A stretch of DNA of 14,757 bases from assembly GCA_002690445.1 (NCBI GenBank), contig NZER01000032.1, positions 1 to 14,757 of the forward strand, read 5' to 3'. Of this stretch, positions 4,150 through 12,331 are shown in pieces. The position numbers and the translations under genes are program-made. The notes under the pieces are model-generated. The model was not told where the DNA came from, ran no database searches, and worked only from the letters and a program-made list of their open reading frames with translations. How positions within the stretch are numbered: the stretch's first letter is position 1; each line of letters opens with the position of its first letter. Source of the DNA: Candidatus Pacearchaeota archaeon (GTDB lineage Archaea; Nanoarchaeota; Nanoarchaeia; Pacearchaeales; GW2011-AR1).

Positions 4150-6720
4150 TTAGATTACCTCATACTGAAAAACGATGTAAACATCGCGCGCACCTATACT
4201 AGACGCATAGAACCACACGTCTGCTTCGTCATTAGTCGCGTCACCAAAGGCAACTCCAGACCCATTAGACGTATCACTCCCCTGTTGACAAACCCCAGTC
4301 AAATCATCAGCAGTCGCCAAGTTAGAGGATACCGGAAGCGTCATCCGAAACCGCGTAGTAGTCGCCCCCACAGTAGCGTCCACCTCCCCCCGCGCCGCTA
4401 CATGCACGATATTACCAACACGACTCCAAAAGCTCTTCAACGGAGTCGACGAGTCAATATTCGTGATGTTCACCACCGTAGGCGTGTACGTCCCGTGCGC
4501 TAGCCCGGTGTCGTTCGTAATCGCGTTGACACTGAGACTCACTGGGATGTCCACCAACCCGCTGGTGTTCAAACTGAACCCGGTGTTCCAGGTTATAGTA
4601 TCCCCCGCAGCCTCAACGTCATAATCAATCTCAAATAAGTCAGAAGCCTTGAGTATTCGATAACTTGACCCAGCATCAGAGCTTTTGTCCGCCGCACCAT
4701 CCCAGTAAGCATCAAAACTTATAGCAATTAAATCATGAGCCCAATTCCGCATCTGTAAGAGAGGGTGATCGTCGCTAGCCGTCGAGAACTGCACGTGCGG
4801 CCCCGACGTTGAAGCGTTCGGACCTTCTATTGAAAGTAGAGCCATCCCCACACCCGCGTGAGGGCTCGTCAAGGTACCTATACCCCAACTACCCGCGCTC
4901 GTAATTGCACCTCGGAGGTTATCCCCATTCGTTGCAAAGAGAATACCCGTCTCTCCGCGCAATCCCAGGTCGCCGTCAACACCTCCGGTAATGATCGCCG
5001 CCGCTGCTCCAACAAGAGCCCGGTTAGTCCCACCCTCCTCAAAAGTCATATACGGTCCGTTAGTATTGGAGGTGTCAAGGGCCAGAGCCAAACTCGATGA
5101 ACTGAATACTTCTAGCTGCGCCCCCGCCGTTGCCGGTCCAATCGTCACTAGCCCTGTAGACCCAATCCGCAGTCCCTCAGTGCCAACCGCATAGTCAAGA
5201 CGAAGCTGACCACCGGTAACGTTAGAGCCCACTCGCATCAAAGCACCGGATTGGTTGTAGCTTATAATAGCCCCACCCGCATCAGCGGGTGATCCGAAGT
5301 ACAGGTTCCCCGTACTAGCGTTAGGAGTAAGAATACTTATTCCACCGTTTCCTCCGCTCTCGAAGACACCCTCATCCGCATCCCCTGCTGCCGCTACTGC
5401 ACCCGCCGTAGCGCTATGAACGTGTAACAATCCATCTGGCGAAGTCAATATTCCAATCCCGACTTGGCCGTCTTCAAAAATGCCTACCCGATCAACGCCC
5501 GCCGCCGAACCGCTTGGGGTAGTTGCGAAGACTAGCCGTCCTGGAGTATCGTTCGCGCCGGGAGTACCGTCAACTATAGCGCGGATACCCGCCGCCCACG
5601 ACCCGTAGTCGGTCCCGTCATCCACAACCCACACAATCTGTCCCAACCCGTCATCGTCCTGGACAATCGTGTTCCCGCCGATGGCTGCCCTGCTCTTAAC
5701 AAACTCTAGCGCCGGATGGTTTGCATCGGCACTAAACCGTCCTACAACGGCAAGGGAGTCCGCCCCTGATGTCCCTAAAAGTTGAAACTCGCCTACCTCC
5801 CCAAGCGTCGTCTGTGCGGCAGTGTGCCCAATAACCGCCCCCGCACCATTCGATACAACCAGACCACCGCTAAAAGTTTTCTCACCCTGAAAGGTGAATA
5901 CCTGTCCCGCTATCTCCGCTAGCGCCGTCTCCACCTCTGTACCGGTGATGTACCCACCCGCGTCGGCTATCGGAACGTCCACCGCCGACACCTGATTGGC
6001 TCCGGTCCCCCAATCTATGTGGGTGTCGTTGATAGTATTTATGTCATGATCGCCCGCTTCGGAGTGCTTAGCGCGAAAAATGTCCCGCATCGCAGGAAAC
6101 GACTTGTGCCGAAATGTGTCCGACGTTTCGGTCGTCCACCCCGTATTGGCTTCGGTTGACCGGCCTGAATCGACGTTCTTGATATTCGCGTCCAGGATCG
6201 TCGTGACCGCCGCACCCACCGTGATCTCTGCTATCTTGATCCACCCAGCAGTCCGCGCCGGTGCCACCTCCGAGGCCGGGGTACCGGCAACAACCTGCGC
6301 CTCCAGCTCGTACTTAGTCTTGGTGTTGACGTTTTGATAGGAGATATCGCCCGTAGAGGGGTCTTTATACGCCCTCTGCTGCGAATCGTAATCGTTTTCG
6401 ATGACTCGTATTTCTAGCACATCGATTCTGGCATCTGCCGGATCGGACGCCGTGACCGCGACCGGCCCAAAAGTAGAATCCACCCGCGCAAACTTGCCGG
6501 TGTTCTGGCAGTAGGCCAACCCCGCCGTGATATCCACGTTCATCGACGGTGTGCCTCTCTGTTGAGCATCCAACCCGTTGATGACAATATCGTCGGCGGA
6601 GAACCACTGATCCTCCCACAGCGCGTTGAGGTTCTCGACGTTCTGATCTTCCCCGAAGGTGAAATCAGTCGACTTTGCTATCTCGTTTGCTTCAAAGCGT
6701 GCAACCGCAACTTCAGCCAT
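4150..6720 (-). CDS. Tail fibre / receptor-binding protein, 856 residues
   Basis: Large final gene of the tail cassette. Residues 1-200 look like the baseplate-attachment part (for example GTPSMNVDITAGLAYC and TAGWIKIAEITVGA). The middle is a long run of repeated beta elements typical of trimeric fibres: EKTFSGGLVVSNGAGAVIGH, PGRLVFATTPSGSAAG, EDGQVGIGILTSPDGLLHVH and STGLVTIG. These GxVGIG...LHV elements are common in fibre shafts. The last ~120 residues (from HGTYTPTVVNI) form a separate C-terminal head with SRVGNIVHVAARGEVDA. No S74-type chaperone triad is visible. ATG 6720 has AAGGAG upstream, with a GCTAGAAAWA motif filling the spacer. The predicted role is host receptor recognition. The distal 2 kb lacks exact motif copies, which could reflect recent exchange. 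Confidence 0.88.
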   Translation of the reverse strand: MAEVAVARFEANEIAKSTDFTFGEDQNVENLNALWEDQWFSADDIVINGLDAQQRGTPSMNVDITAGLAYCQNTGKFARVDSTFGPVAVTASDPADARIDVLEIRVIENDYDSQQRAYKDPSTGDISYQNVNTKTKYELEAQVVAGTPASEVAPARTAGWIKIAEITVGAAVTTILDANIKNVDSGRSTEANTGWTTETSDTFRHKSFPAMRDIFRAKHSEAGDHDINTINDTHIDWGTGANQVSAVDVPIADAGGYITGTEVETALAEIAGQVFTFQGEKTFSGGLVVSNGAGAVIGHTAAQTTLGEVGEFQLLGTSGADSLAVVGRFSADANHPALEFVKSRAAIGGNTIVQDDDGLGQIVWVVDDGTDYGSWAAGIRAIVDGTPGANDTPGRLVFATTPSGSAAGVDRVGIFEDGQVGIGILTSPDGLLHVHSATAGAVAAAGDADEGVFESGGNGGISILTPNASTGNLYFGSPADAGGAIISYNQSGALMRVGSNVTGGQLRLDYAVGTEGLRIGSTGLVTIGPATAGAQLEVFSSSSLALALDTSNTNGPYMTFEEGGTNRALVGAAAAIITGGVDGDLGLRGETGILFATNGDNLRGAITSAGSWGIGTLTSPHAGVGMALLSIEGPNASTSGPHVQFSTASDDHPLLQMRNWAHDLIAISFDAYWDGAADKSSDAGSSYRILKASDLFEIDYDVEAAGDTITWNTGFSLNTSGLVDIPVSLSVNAITNDTGLAHGTYTPTVVNITNIDSSTPLKSFWSRVGNIVHVAARGEVDATVGATTTRFRMTLPVSSNLATADDLTGVCQQGSDTSNGSGVAFGDATNDEADVWFYASSIGARDVYIVFQYEVI

Positions 6721-6721
6721 A

Positions 6722-6729
6722 TTTCTAGC
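6722..6729 (-). promoter_or_regulatory. GCTAGAAAWA motif between ribosome binding site and start codon of the tail fibre gene
   Basis: The junction on the minus strand reads stop TAA, then GGAGCTAGAAAT, then ATG. The motif overlaps the 3' end of the Shine-Dalgarno sequence and fills the spacer, so whatever binds it in RNA or DNA could affect initiation. Confidence 0.75.
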
Positions 6730-6732
6730 TCC

Positions 6733-8367
6733 TTATGATCCTTGTGGCACCGACTCGATGCGAGCCTTGGTCCCCGCTGGACGGAGGCGGTCCAAAATAT
6801 CCTGGTAGGTAGCGGCAGAATATCCCCCACCTTCCCCGCCCAAAAAATCGTTGTCGAAAAAAGACGCCGAGTCAATATCGGTTGTCCCCGCATCCAGCCA
6901 TAGATGGTCAACGTACACGTACTCGGTATTCGCGGCATCCGAATGCAGCACGCACCTAAGCGTCACCCCCGTAGCCCCCGCTCGAATAGCGCGTGTTACG
7001 CTCACCTGCTGAAAAGCGTCATACGTCGCAACCCCCGCCTGCGAACTGAACACCCACCCGCCATCATAATCCCCAAACTCAATCAAAAACTCGGTGCCCA
7101 GCGGGCCACCCGTCGTAGGGACGTGCACCTGCACCCGAAGCGTGTACGTAGTCCCCGCTGAAAAACCGTGCATGTTGGAAGTGACTTCATCGTCGGCGAG
7201 TACCGCATACCCCGAGGTGCCTGCGGCTACCGTTTTGGTGAGCAAGAAGGAATTGCTGCCCATGTGCTTTTGGGTAGCATCCTGCACCCACGTCGCGTTG
7301 CTAAGAACCGGTACCGTCTCTCCCGCAACCATAGGTGCGGTCGCGGACTCACACTCCCCCCGGTCCAGCAGGTTATCTCGCCCGCTCGTCGGCCAGAGCT
7401 GCATAAGACTGCCTGTCAACTCACCGGTAAAAACGATGATCACACTGGTCGAGGAGTAGTCCTGAAAGGTGCCGTACTCCACCCGATCTATGGTGACGTT
7501 GTAGGTGTCCTCCCCCGCCTTACGACGAAACGTAATGGTGAGATCCTCGGTCCCGTCCGTCTCAAAATACGCATCTGCAAAAGTCCACACATCACCCACA
7601 CTCGGCAGGTCTTTCGTCTCTGTGTCCGCCGCAATCCACCCGTTGTTGGCGAAGTCGTAGAACTTGCTGTCACTCGACCTCTGCACCGATATTTCTAGCA
7701 CGTCGGTGGCCCCGGCGTTGTCCTTGTAAAACAGCCCGATCTTTTTCTTCCCCGAAGGCTCCGACGACCATACCTGATACAAACTCACCAACGAGCCCGA
7801 CCCATCGATGGTGAACTTCGCCGCCCGCCCGTTCTTAAACGGCGTCGTCGTTTCCTCTGTGACCGTTGACGACGCGCTTGTGGCCTCCGTCCAGCCAGTA
7901 AAGGTACCCCCCGAGCCCACCTCAAAATCGCCGTTGACCGCAGCGTCGTCCTCGATGTAAGACTGTTCGATATACATCGTATTGGTAGGCCAAAAATGCT
8001 TCATCGCGTCGCGGAGCGCCCACTTTGTATTCCACCGGTCGTTCCCGTTCCGACGGAGTAGGGAGTACACCCGATTCAGCAACGCCGAATCCGCCTCATC
8101 GAAAATACGCTCAAGATTCGACAGCGTTTTTACAATAATATCCAGATCACCCGCAACGGCGTTGTCCGGATCGAACCCCCCTACGAGTTGAGCTATATAA
8201 TCATCCAGATATTCCAGCTCATTACTGACCGCCCCGCACTTATAATCCGCACTCGTCGAGATCGGTGTGAGTGGTACAAACGCCTCATCCCCAAACAGCG
8301 CTTTGTATTCCGCACTGTCGGGGTTGATGAGCTGCGGCATACGCCGGTTGAATGTTACAATTCCCAT
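6733..8367 (-). CDS. Tail protein with two carbohydrate-binding-like jelly-roll modules, 544 residues
   Basis: It follows baseplate J, where gpI/YmfQ-type (DUF2313-like) tail proteins usually lie. Residues 30-140 are helical and fit that class (ISTSADYKCGAVSNELEYLD, then NRVYSLLRRNGNDRWNTKWAL). Two jelly-roll modules follow. The first (about 145-300) has the hallmark NGDFEVGSGGTFTGWTEA start, LYQVW, and a VTIDRVEYG end. The second (about 334-492) has LLDRGECESATAP, AGTTYTLRVQVHVP and YVYVDHLWLDAG. The stretch SSTSVIIVFTGELTGSLMQLWP (305-326) between them looks like the resumed parent fold, so module one may be an insertion. Such modules usually bind glycans, suggesting surface adhesion. ATG 8367 has only a weak AGG upstream; a later start at residue 10 is possible but has no better ribosome binding site. 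Confidence 0.75.
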   Translation of the reverse strand: MGIVTFNRRMPQLINPDSAEYKALFGDEAFVPLTPISTSADYKCGAVSNELEYLDDYIAQLVGGFDPDNAVAGDLDIIVKTLSNLERIFDEADSALLNRVYSLLRRNGNDRWNTKWALRDAMKHFWPTNTMYIEQSYIEDDAAVNGDFEVGSGGTFTGWTEATSASSTVTEETTTPFKNGRAAKFTIDGSGSLVSLYQVWSSEPSGKKKIGLFYKDNAGATDVLEISVQRSSDSKFYDFANNGWIAADTETKDLPSVGDVWTFADAYFETDGTEDLTITFRRKAGEDTYNVTIDRVEYGTFQDYSSTSVIIVFTGELTGSLMQLWPTSGRDNLLDRGECESATAPMVAGETVPVLSNATWVQDATQKHMGSNSFLLTKTVAAGTSGYAVLADDEVTSNMHGFSAGTTYTLRVQVHVPTTGGPLGTEFLIEFGDYDGGWVFSSQAGVATYDAFQQVSVTRAIRAGATGVTLRCVLHSDAANTEYVYVDHLWLDAGTTDIDSASFFDNDFLGGEGGGYSAATYQDILDRLRPAGTKARIESVPQGS

Positions 8368-8371
8368 AGTT

Positions 8372-8379
8372 TTTCTAGC
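8372..8379 (-). promoter_or_regulatory. GCTAGAAAWA motif directly before a start codon
   Basis: The 12-nt gap between the TAG of baseplate J (8380-8382) and the ATG at 8367 is GCTAGAAAAACT, so the motif makes up most of the leader. No good Shine-Dalgarno sequence is present here apart from an overlapping AGG. Confidence 0.7.
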
Positions 8380-9453
8380 CTATACGTAGCTGACCGTGAT
8401 CGTCCCCACCCTCGCAATCTGAGTACTGCTGATCGCGGTATTGCTGGCAGGTGCCGATAGCGTTACGTCGTCGACTCCGGAAACCCCCATGATCGCCTCC
8501 AGAATCCGATTGCGGATACAGTCCTCCCCGATTCCCAGGCCATTCACGTAGGTCGTAACCGCCTCCTCAACGTTGAAGGTGGTCGTCGCCTGCGCCAAGG
8601 TATTATCATCGGTAATAGTCATCGTAAACGTAACCGTGACCGCAGTAGGTGCAAGCACCCGCAGATTGACGCCCGCCGCCACGAACCCAGGGTCGGAGTC
8701 GGTGCCATCCCCCAAGAGCTTATCCTGGACAGTGGTGATCAACCCCGCCGAGGCGGTACCCGTACCGTCATCGATGTAAACCGTTGCATGGTAACTCGCC
8801 GATGGTGGAAAGTGCTCCGCTACCGATGCAGACCGCACCCCCGTAACCGCCACCGCTGCGGTAATCAACCCCGCTTTGTTGGATTTTCCTAGCCCCTCAA
8901 TGTGGTCCTGAAACCGCTGCGAGTACGCCGCATCCGTTTCATCGTTTGCACCCCCCGACATCGGAAGGGCATTCGTGACTGTTTCTACACCCGCAATTGG
9001 GGTAATGATCGTCGTAACCGTAGCTGCGGGGACGTTGTACTCAATCCCCTGCTCCTCCGCCAGAATCGGAATCGAGGCGGAGTCCGTCGCCGTATCAAGT
9101 ATCGAGCCCGCCGCCGTCGTAGCAAACTGCAACCCGTCCGCCGTTCCCACCAGGGTACCCAGCGCAATCGCAACGGTGCCGCTCGTTCCCGTCCGCGAGA
9201 ACACCACATTCCCCGCTGCTTTAGCACCAGCCAACCGCGTGAAATCAAAAGCGTCGTAGGGCAAGGAGACCATCCCTCGGTCGAAACCCACCCGCGCTTT
9301 GATATACACATCTTCAATTTCTAGCGCCATCGCCTCCAACATCGATCTGATCGCCGACCCCTCGTTGAGGTCGGAGATGACATCCTGGTTAGCCACAAAG
9401 TAGGCTACCATGTCGGTGACGAGGCCCGCGTATGCTTTAGTTGTAAACGCCAT
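8380..9453 (-). CDS. Baseplate J-like protein (P2 gpJ / Mu gp47 family), 357 residues
   Basis: It is a structural wedge component at the baseplate periphery. The N-terminal SDLNEGSAIRSMLEAMALE (27-45) matches the family's conserved helix (neGS-x3-x-LxeAxA). The middle has EEQGIEYNVPAATVTTIITP and an ETDAAYSQRFQDHIEGLGKS-type segment, which is the hallmark of this family (ETDeelR.R). The C-terminus is beta-rich and ends in TITVSYV. Length is normal for the family (about 350-390). ATG 9453 follows the TAA of the LysM/gp25-like gene with no gap (TAAATG), and AGAGG lies ten bases upstream, so the two are coupled. One GCTAGAAAWA copy lies in the N-terminal helix (Leu-Glu-Ile). Confidence 0.92.
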   Translation of the reverse strand: MAFTTKAYAGLVTDMVAYFVANQDVISDLNEGSAIRSMLEAMALEIEDVYIKARVGFDRGMVSLPYDAFDFTRLAGAKAAGNVVFSRTGTSGTVAIALGTLVGTADGLQFATTAAGSILDTATDSASIPILAEEQGIEYNVPAATVTTIITPIAGVETVTNALPMSGGANDETDAAYSQRFQDHIEGLGKSNKAGLITAAVAVTGVRSASVAEHFPPSASYHATVYIDDGTGTASAGLITTVQDKLLGDGTDSDPGFVAAGVNLRVLAPTAVTVTFTMTITDDNTLAQATTTFNVEEAVTTYVNGLGIGEDCIRNRILEAIMGVSGVDDVTLSAPASNTAISSTQIARVGTITVSYV

Positions 9454-11232
9454 TTAGAGTGTACCTCTATACGCCACTACGTCAGATGGTCGAACGCTGA
9501 ACACGTCAAACATCACGTAGAGCTTATCTCCATCGCCGCGAATATAAAAAGACTGCACGTCGGCGACCCGAGGATCTTGCATGACCGTATCCCGCAGATT
9601 CGTGAGGATGTACCCCGTCGCCGCATCGTTTGCGAACCCAACCTCCTGACGCATCCCATAGACCGTCAGCCGTAGTCTAGATCCTAGCTCTTGCGACAGT
9701 CGAAGATTCAACGCCTGCAAAAGATTGTCCGGTCCCGATATTCTAGCAAAGTCCCCCGAAGAGGAAAAGACCGCGTTCCCGAGCCCGTCCAGCTTGATAT
9801 CCGTACCGTAAATGTCGAGCGGACCCTCCACGTAAATCTCGTTGTTGGTGGGTTCATCACCCAACACGACCACCGGAATCCGGACTACATCCCCCGGCGT
9901 GATGTCCGCAGAGATCGCGATATCGTTGTACGCGGCAATTACCTCACCCAAACTCGCATCCCCGAGATATTCCAGCGCCAAACTCTCCAACGTTGCCGCC
10001 CCATCCACCCGCACCGGGGTGTACCCATAAACGGTGAACGGCACACTTGTCTGCGCCCGATCTTTCCGCTGGATCGGATTGCGGGCCACTCCAGTCTGAG
10101 TCACCGCCGGAGACCCTCCAGGGGATTCCGCACCCCTATCATCCGGTGGTGCCACCGACGAGTATAAGGCTAACTCAGGACGCTCCGCCTGCTCGTCAGT
10201 TAATCCTTCATTCCGCACCGCCCCCGCGTCTAATCGCGACGGCACCGTAGTATGCCGCACAGTCTTACTACCCGAGGAAACCGGCATCTTTCCGAACGCC
10301 ACAAGACCATCGGACCCCGTTACCACTTCCTTCATCAGCCCCGTCGCCTCGTCGTACCGCTCCTCCGAATCCCCCGTAATCGAGAGAAAAGCGGACCTAA
10401 CCGACGCCATGGTAGTCTTTGCGTCCTGCAAAAGCCCCTTAAACTTCCGGCACAACCCCTGCGGATATGCCACCACGTTATTCGACTGTTCCACAAAAGA
10501 CTGCACCTTGCTAATCACGGTATCCGCAAAGACAACAGCAGAGTCTATCTCCCCTACCAACGCATTTACCGTACTTAGCAACCGACGCCCCTTGAGCAAA
10601 TACGCCCGTACCGTGGTTGCGCCCCTCTTCACCGTCTGAACCAGGTCGAGCGGGTTCAACTCGATCAAGAAATCGGCGAGCTTTTTACGGCGTCTACCCA
10701 ACGTATCCAACACCAGGAGGTCTATCTCGTAATGAAACCAGAACGGGGTATCCTTCCTCCGCACCATCTTGAAGTCTCGCAGAGATACCACGTAAGCGTC
10801 GTAAGGTGACGCCGACGTAGCGAACAGCTTACCCCACCCCCTCCCCCCATAGAGCGAGTACAAGCGCAACTCGTAATCCTCAAACTTCAGTATATTTCTA
10901 GCTTCCTTATACCGCACTATCAGATTTCTAAACGTGTAGAATGCGTCCATCCCGTCGTACTGAACTTTCTCCCCTGGACCCCTCACTCGGAACACCGGGC
11001 GCACCGTCGTACCGCCCGTACTACCGGAAATCCGGATCACTTGATTGTCCGGCCCGTAGTCATCCACAAAAGTACCGCTAAAGGTTTTGGTGTAATGCGT
11101 TCGCTGCGGCTCCTCCACCGTGACGTTTTCCGGTGGTACCGATAGAGCCCACGCATGGACAGGATCTCCACCGTCTTTGTGTTTGTGTACTACTTCAAAA
11201 AGAAACCCGCGAGTTGAGAGATCCTGCGCCAT
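9454..11232 (-). CDS. Fusion baseplate protein: tail-end domain, LysM-like domain and gp25-like wedge domain, 592 residues
   Basis: Residues 1-200 form a beta-rich tail-proximal domain (TKTFSGTFVDDYGPDNQVIRI; PFWFHYEIDLLVLDTLGRRRK). A helical linker with Ser/Thr- and Pro-rich sequence follows (about 200-400). Residues 404-457 are LysM-like: VRVDGAATLESLALEYLGDA, AAYNDI, and ITPGDVVRIP. Residues 470-592 resemble the gp25/W wedge family: DIKLDGLGNAVF, NLLQALNLRLSQELGSRLRL, ILTNLRDTVMQDPRVADVQS. In many phages the LysM protein (gp53/XkdP-type) and the gp25-like protein are separate genes; here they appear joined. ATG 11232 follows the upstream TAG by three bases, with AAGG eight bases upstream. 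Domain assignments are by pattern reading, the gp25-like part being the surest. Confidence 0.82.
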   Translation of the reverse strand: MAQDLSTRGFLFEVVHKHKDGGDPVHAWALSVPPENVTVEEPQRTHYTKTFSGTFVDDYGPDNQVIRISGSTGGTTVRPVFRVRGPGEKVQYDGMDAFYTFRNLIVRYKEARNILKFEDYELRLYSLYGGRGWGKLFATSASPYDAYVVSLRDFKMVRRKDTPFWFHYEIDLLVLDTLGRRRKKLADFLIELNPLDLVQTVKRGATTVRAYLLKGRRLLSTVNALVGEIDSAVVFADTVISKVQSFVEQSNNVVAYPQGLCRKFKGLLQDAKTTMASVRSAFLSITGDSEERYDEATGLMKEVVTGSDGLVAFGKMPVSSGSKTVRHTTVPSRLDAGAVRNEGLTDEQAERPELALYSSVAPPDDRGAESPGGSPAVTQTGVARNPIQRKDRAQTSVPFTVYGYTPVRVDGAATLESLALEYLGDASLGEVIAAYNDIAISADITPGDVVRIPVVVLGDEPTNNEIYVEGPLDIYGTDIKLDGLGNAVFSSSGDFARISGPDNLLQALNLRLSQELGSRLRLTVYGMRQEVGFANDAATGYILTNLRDTVMQDPRVADVQSFYIRGDGDKLYVMFDVFSVRPSDVVAYRGTL

Positions 11233-11235
11233 TTC

Positions 11236-11535
11236 CTACGCCTTTTTAACAGCAGCCTTTTCCGCACCGTTCCCCGCTTTCTCGACCGCTTCCTCAACGG
11301 CCTCCTCGACCATCGTCTTTTCGGGCGTCTCAGCGGGCTTCTGTTTTTCTAGCTCCACCAGCTCATCGATCTGTGTTATGCGAGCTATCAGAGACGAAAG
11401 CTGCGCCCGCGTCTTTGTCAACTCAGCCTCGGTGCTGTCCCGATACGTGAACAGCGCATGGATCTGCGACTGCATTTGCTGCGCCTGCGCCTGTAATTGC
11501 TGCTTCAAACTCTCTGAATCAAATGATACCTGCAT
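11236..11535 (-). CDS. Small coiled-coil protein, 99 residues
   Basis: The protein is almost entirely helical. The first half is Gln-rich with heptad spacing (SLKQQLQAQAQQMQSQIHAL), followed by TEAELTKTRAQLSSLIARIT and then a Glu/Lys/Ala-rich tail ending AAVKKA. Such a chain should form an extended coiled coil. It sits between the spike and the LysM/gp25-like gene, so a baseplate assembly or chaperone role is likely but not shown. ATG 11535 has AGGAGG six bases upstream. One GCTAGAAAWA copy is read as Leu-Glu-Lys. Confidence 0.8.
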   Translation of the reverse strand: MQVSFDSESLKQQLQAQAQQMQSQIHALFTYRDSTEAELTKTRAQLSSLIARITQIDELVELEKQKPAETPEKTMVEEAVEEAVEKAGNGAEKAAVKKA

Positions 11536-11545
11536 GTTCGTCCTC

Positions 11546-12331
11546 CTATACTCCTGTCTCTAGATTCGGGGCATCCGCCGCCGAAATATCGATAACCCCC
11601 GGTATGACCGGAGGGCCGGTCGGCACTCCTGGAGCTGCCGACAGGTGAGTGTGCACATTATAGTACGTTGTCTTAAAGGCTTGCAACGCGGTGTTCAACT
11701 CCGCATGAGTAACCAGTGTACGCCCCATCCCGTTGAGTTGGATTGTCTTACTGTTCCCCGTATCGGAGTCAATAACCACTGCGTCAGTCATCATGAACAG
11801 TCCGTTATCCTTCGTCGCAATCCGCACTTGACCGACCACCCGATCAATCTCTATCGTCGTCCCATCTTGAGAATCCAGCGTGATCTTGCCGGTGCCTTTG
11901 TCATAGGTCTCCTTCCACCCTATTTCTAGCACCCGCACCCGCTCATCCTCTTTGTCGGCTATCAGTAGATCCTCCTGCTGTTTAGCCGCCGGATCTCCCA
12001 ACGGCGACAGCGCAGAGCACAGCACAAACCCCTCCTCCAGCAAACCGTCTGGGAAGAGAACGAATACCAACGCCTCTAACGGTGGCAGATCCCTCTCCCC
12101 GAATCCGTAATTGGTATTGTACCCCGCCCACTCCAAACTACGTACCTCTAAGTGCGCCGCCACCAACCCACTCGATAGCTCCACATCTACCGAATTGGTT
12201 GCCGAGTCCTGCGCCTTAACGATTCCCCAATCACCGTACAGCGGGCGCGACCCTAACCGACTGGTGTGTTTTTCTAGCCCGTTAGACGTAACTTGAGACC
12301 GTCGGCGGCGCTTGATAACGTGTGTACTCAT
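11546..12331 (-). CDS. Baseplate spike protein, gpV-like with OB fold, 261 residues
   Basis: This is the membrane-piercing spike at the tail tip. Residues 32-108 fit the OB-fold of gpV/gp5-like proteins (YGDWGIVKAQDSATNSVDVE; LEALVFVLFPDGLLEEGFVL). Residues 140-190 are short strands (GKITLDSQDGTTIEIDRVVG; VRIATKDNG) typical of the trimeric beta-helix. Near the end, VHTHLSAAPGVPTGPPV contains an H-x-H pair (His227, His229) like the iron-binding apex of P2-type spikes, though about 30 more residues follow. ATG 12331 overlaps the hub stop codon as ATGA, with GGGGGAG upstream. It has two GCTAGAAAWA copies, read as Leu-Glu-Ile and Leu-Glu-Lys. Confidence 0.85.
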   Translation of the reverse strand: MSTHVIKRRRRSQVTSNGLEKHTSRLGSRPLYGDWGIVKAQDSATNSVDVELSSGLVAAHLEVRSLEWAGYNTNYGFGERDLPPLEALVFVLFPDGLLEEGFVLCSALSPLGDPAAKQQEDLLIADKEDERVRVLEIGWKETYDKGTGKITLDSQDGTTIEIDRVVGQVRIATKDNGLFMMTDAVVIDSDTGNSKTIQLNGMGRTLVTHAELNTALQAFKTTYYNVHTHLSAAPGVPTGPPVIPGVIDISAADAPNLETGV

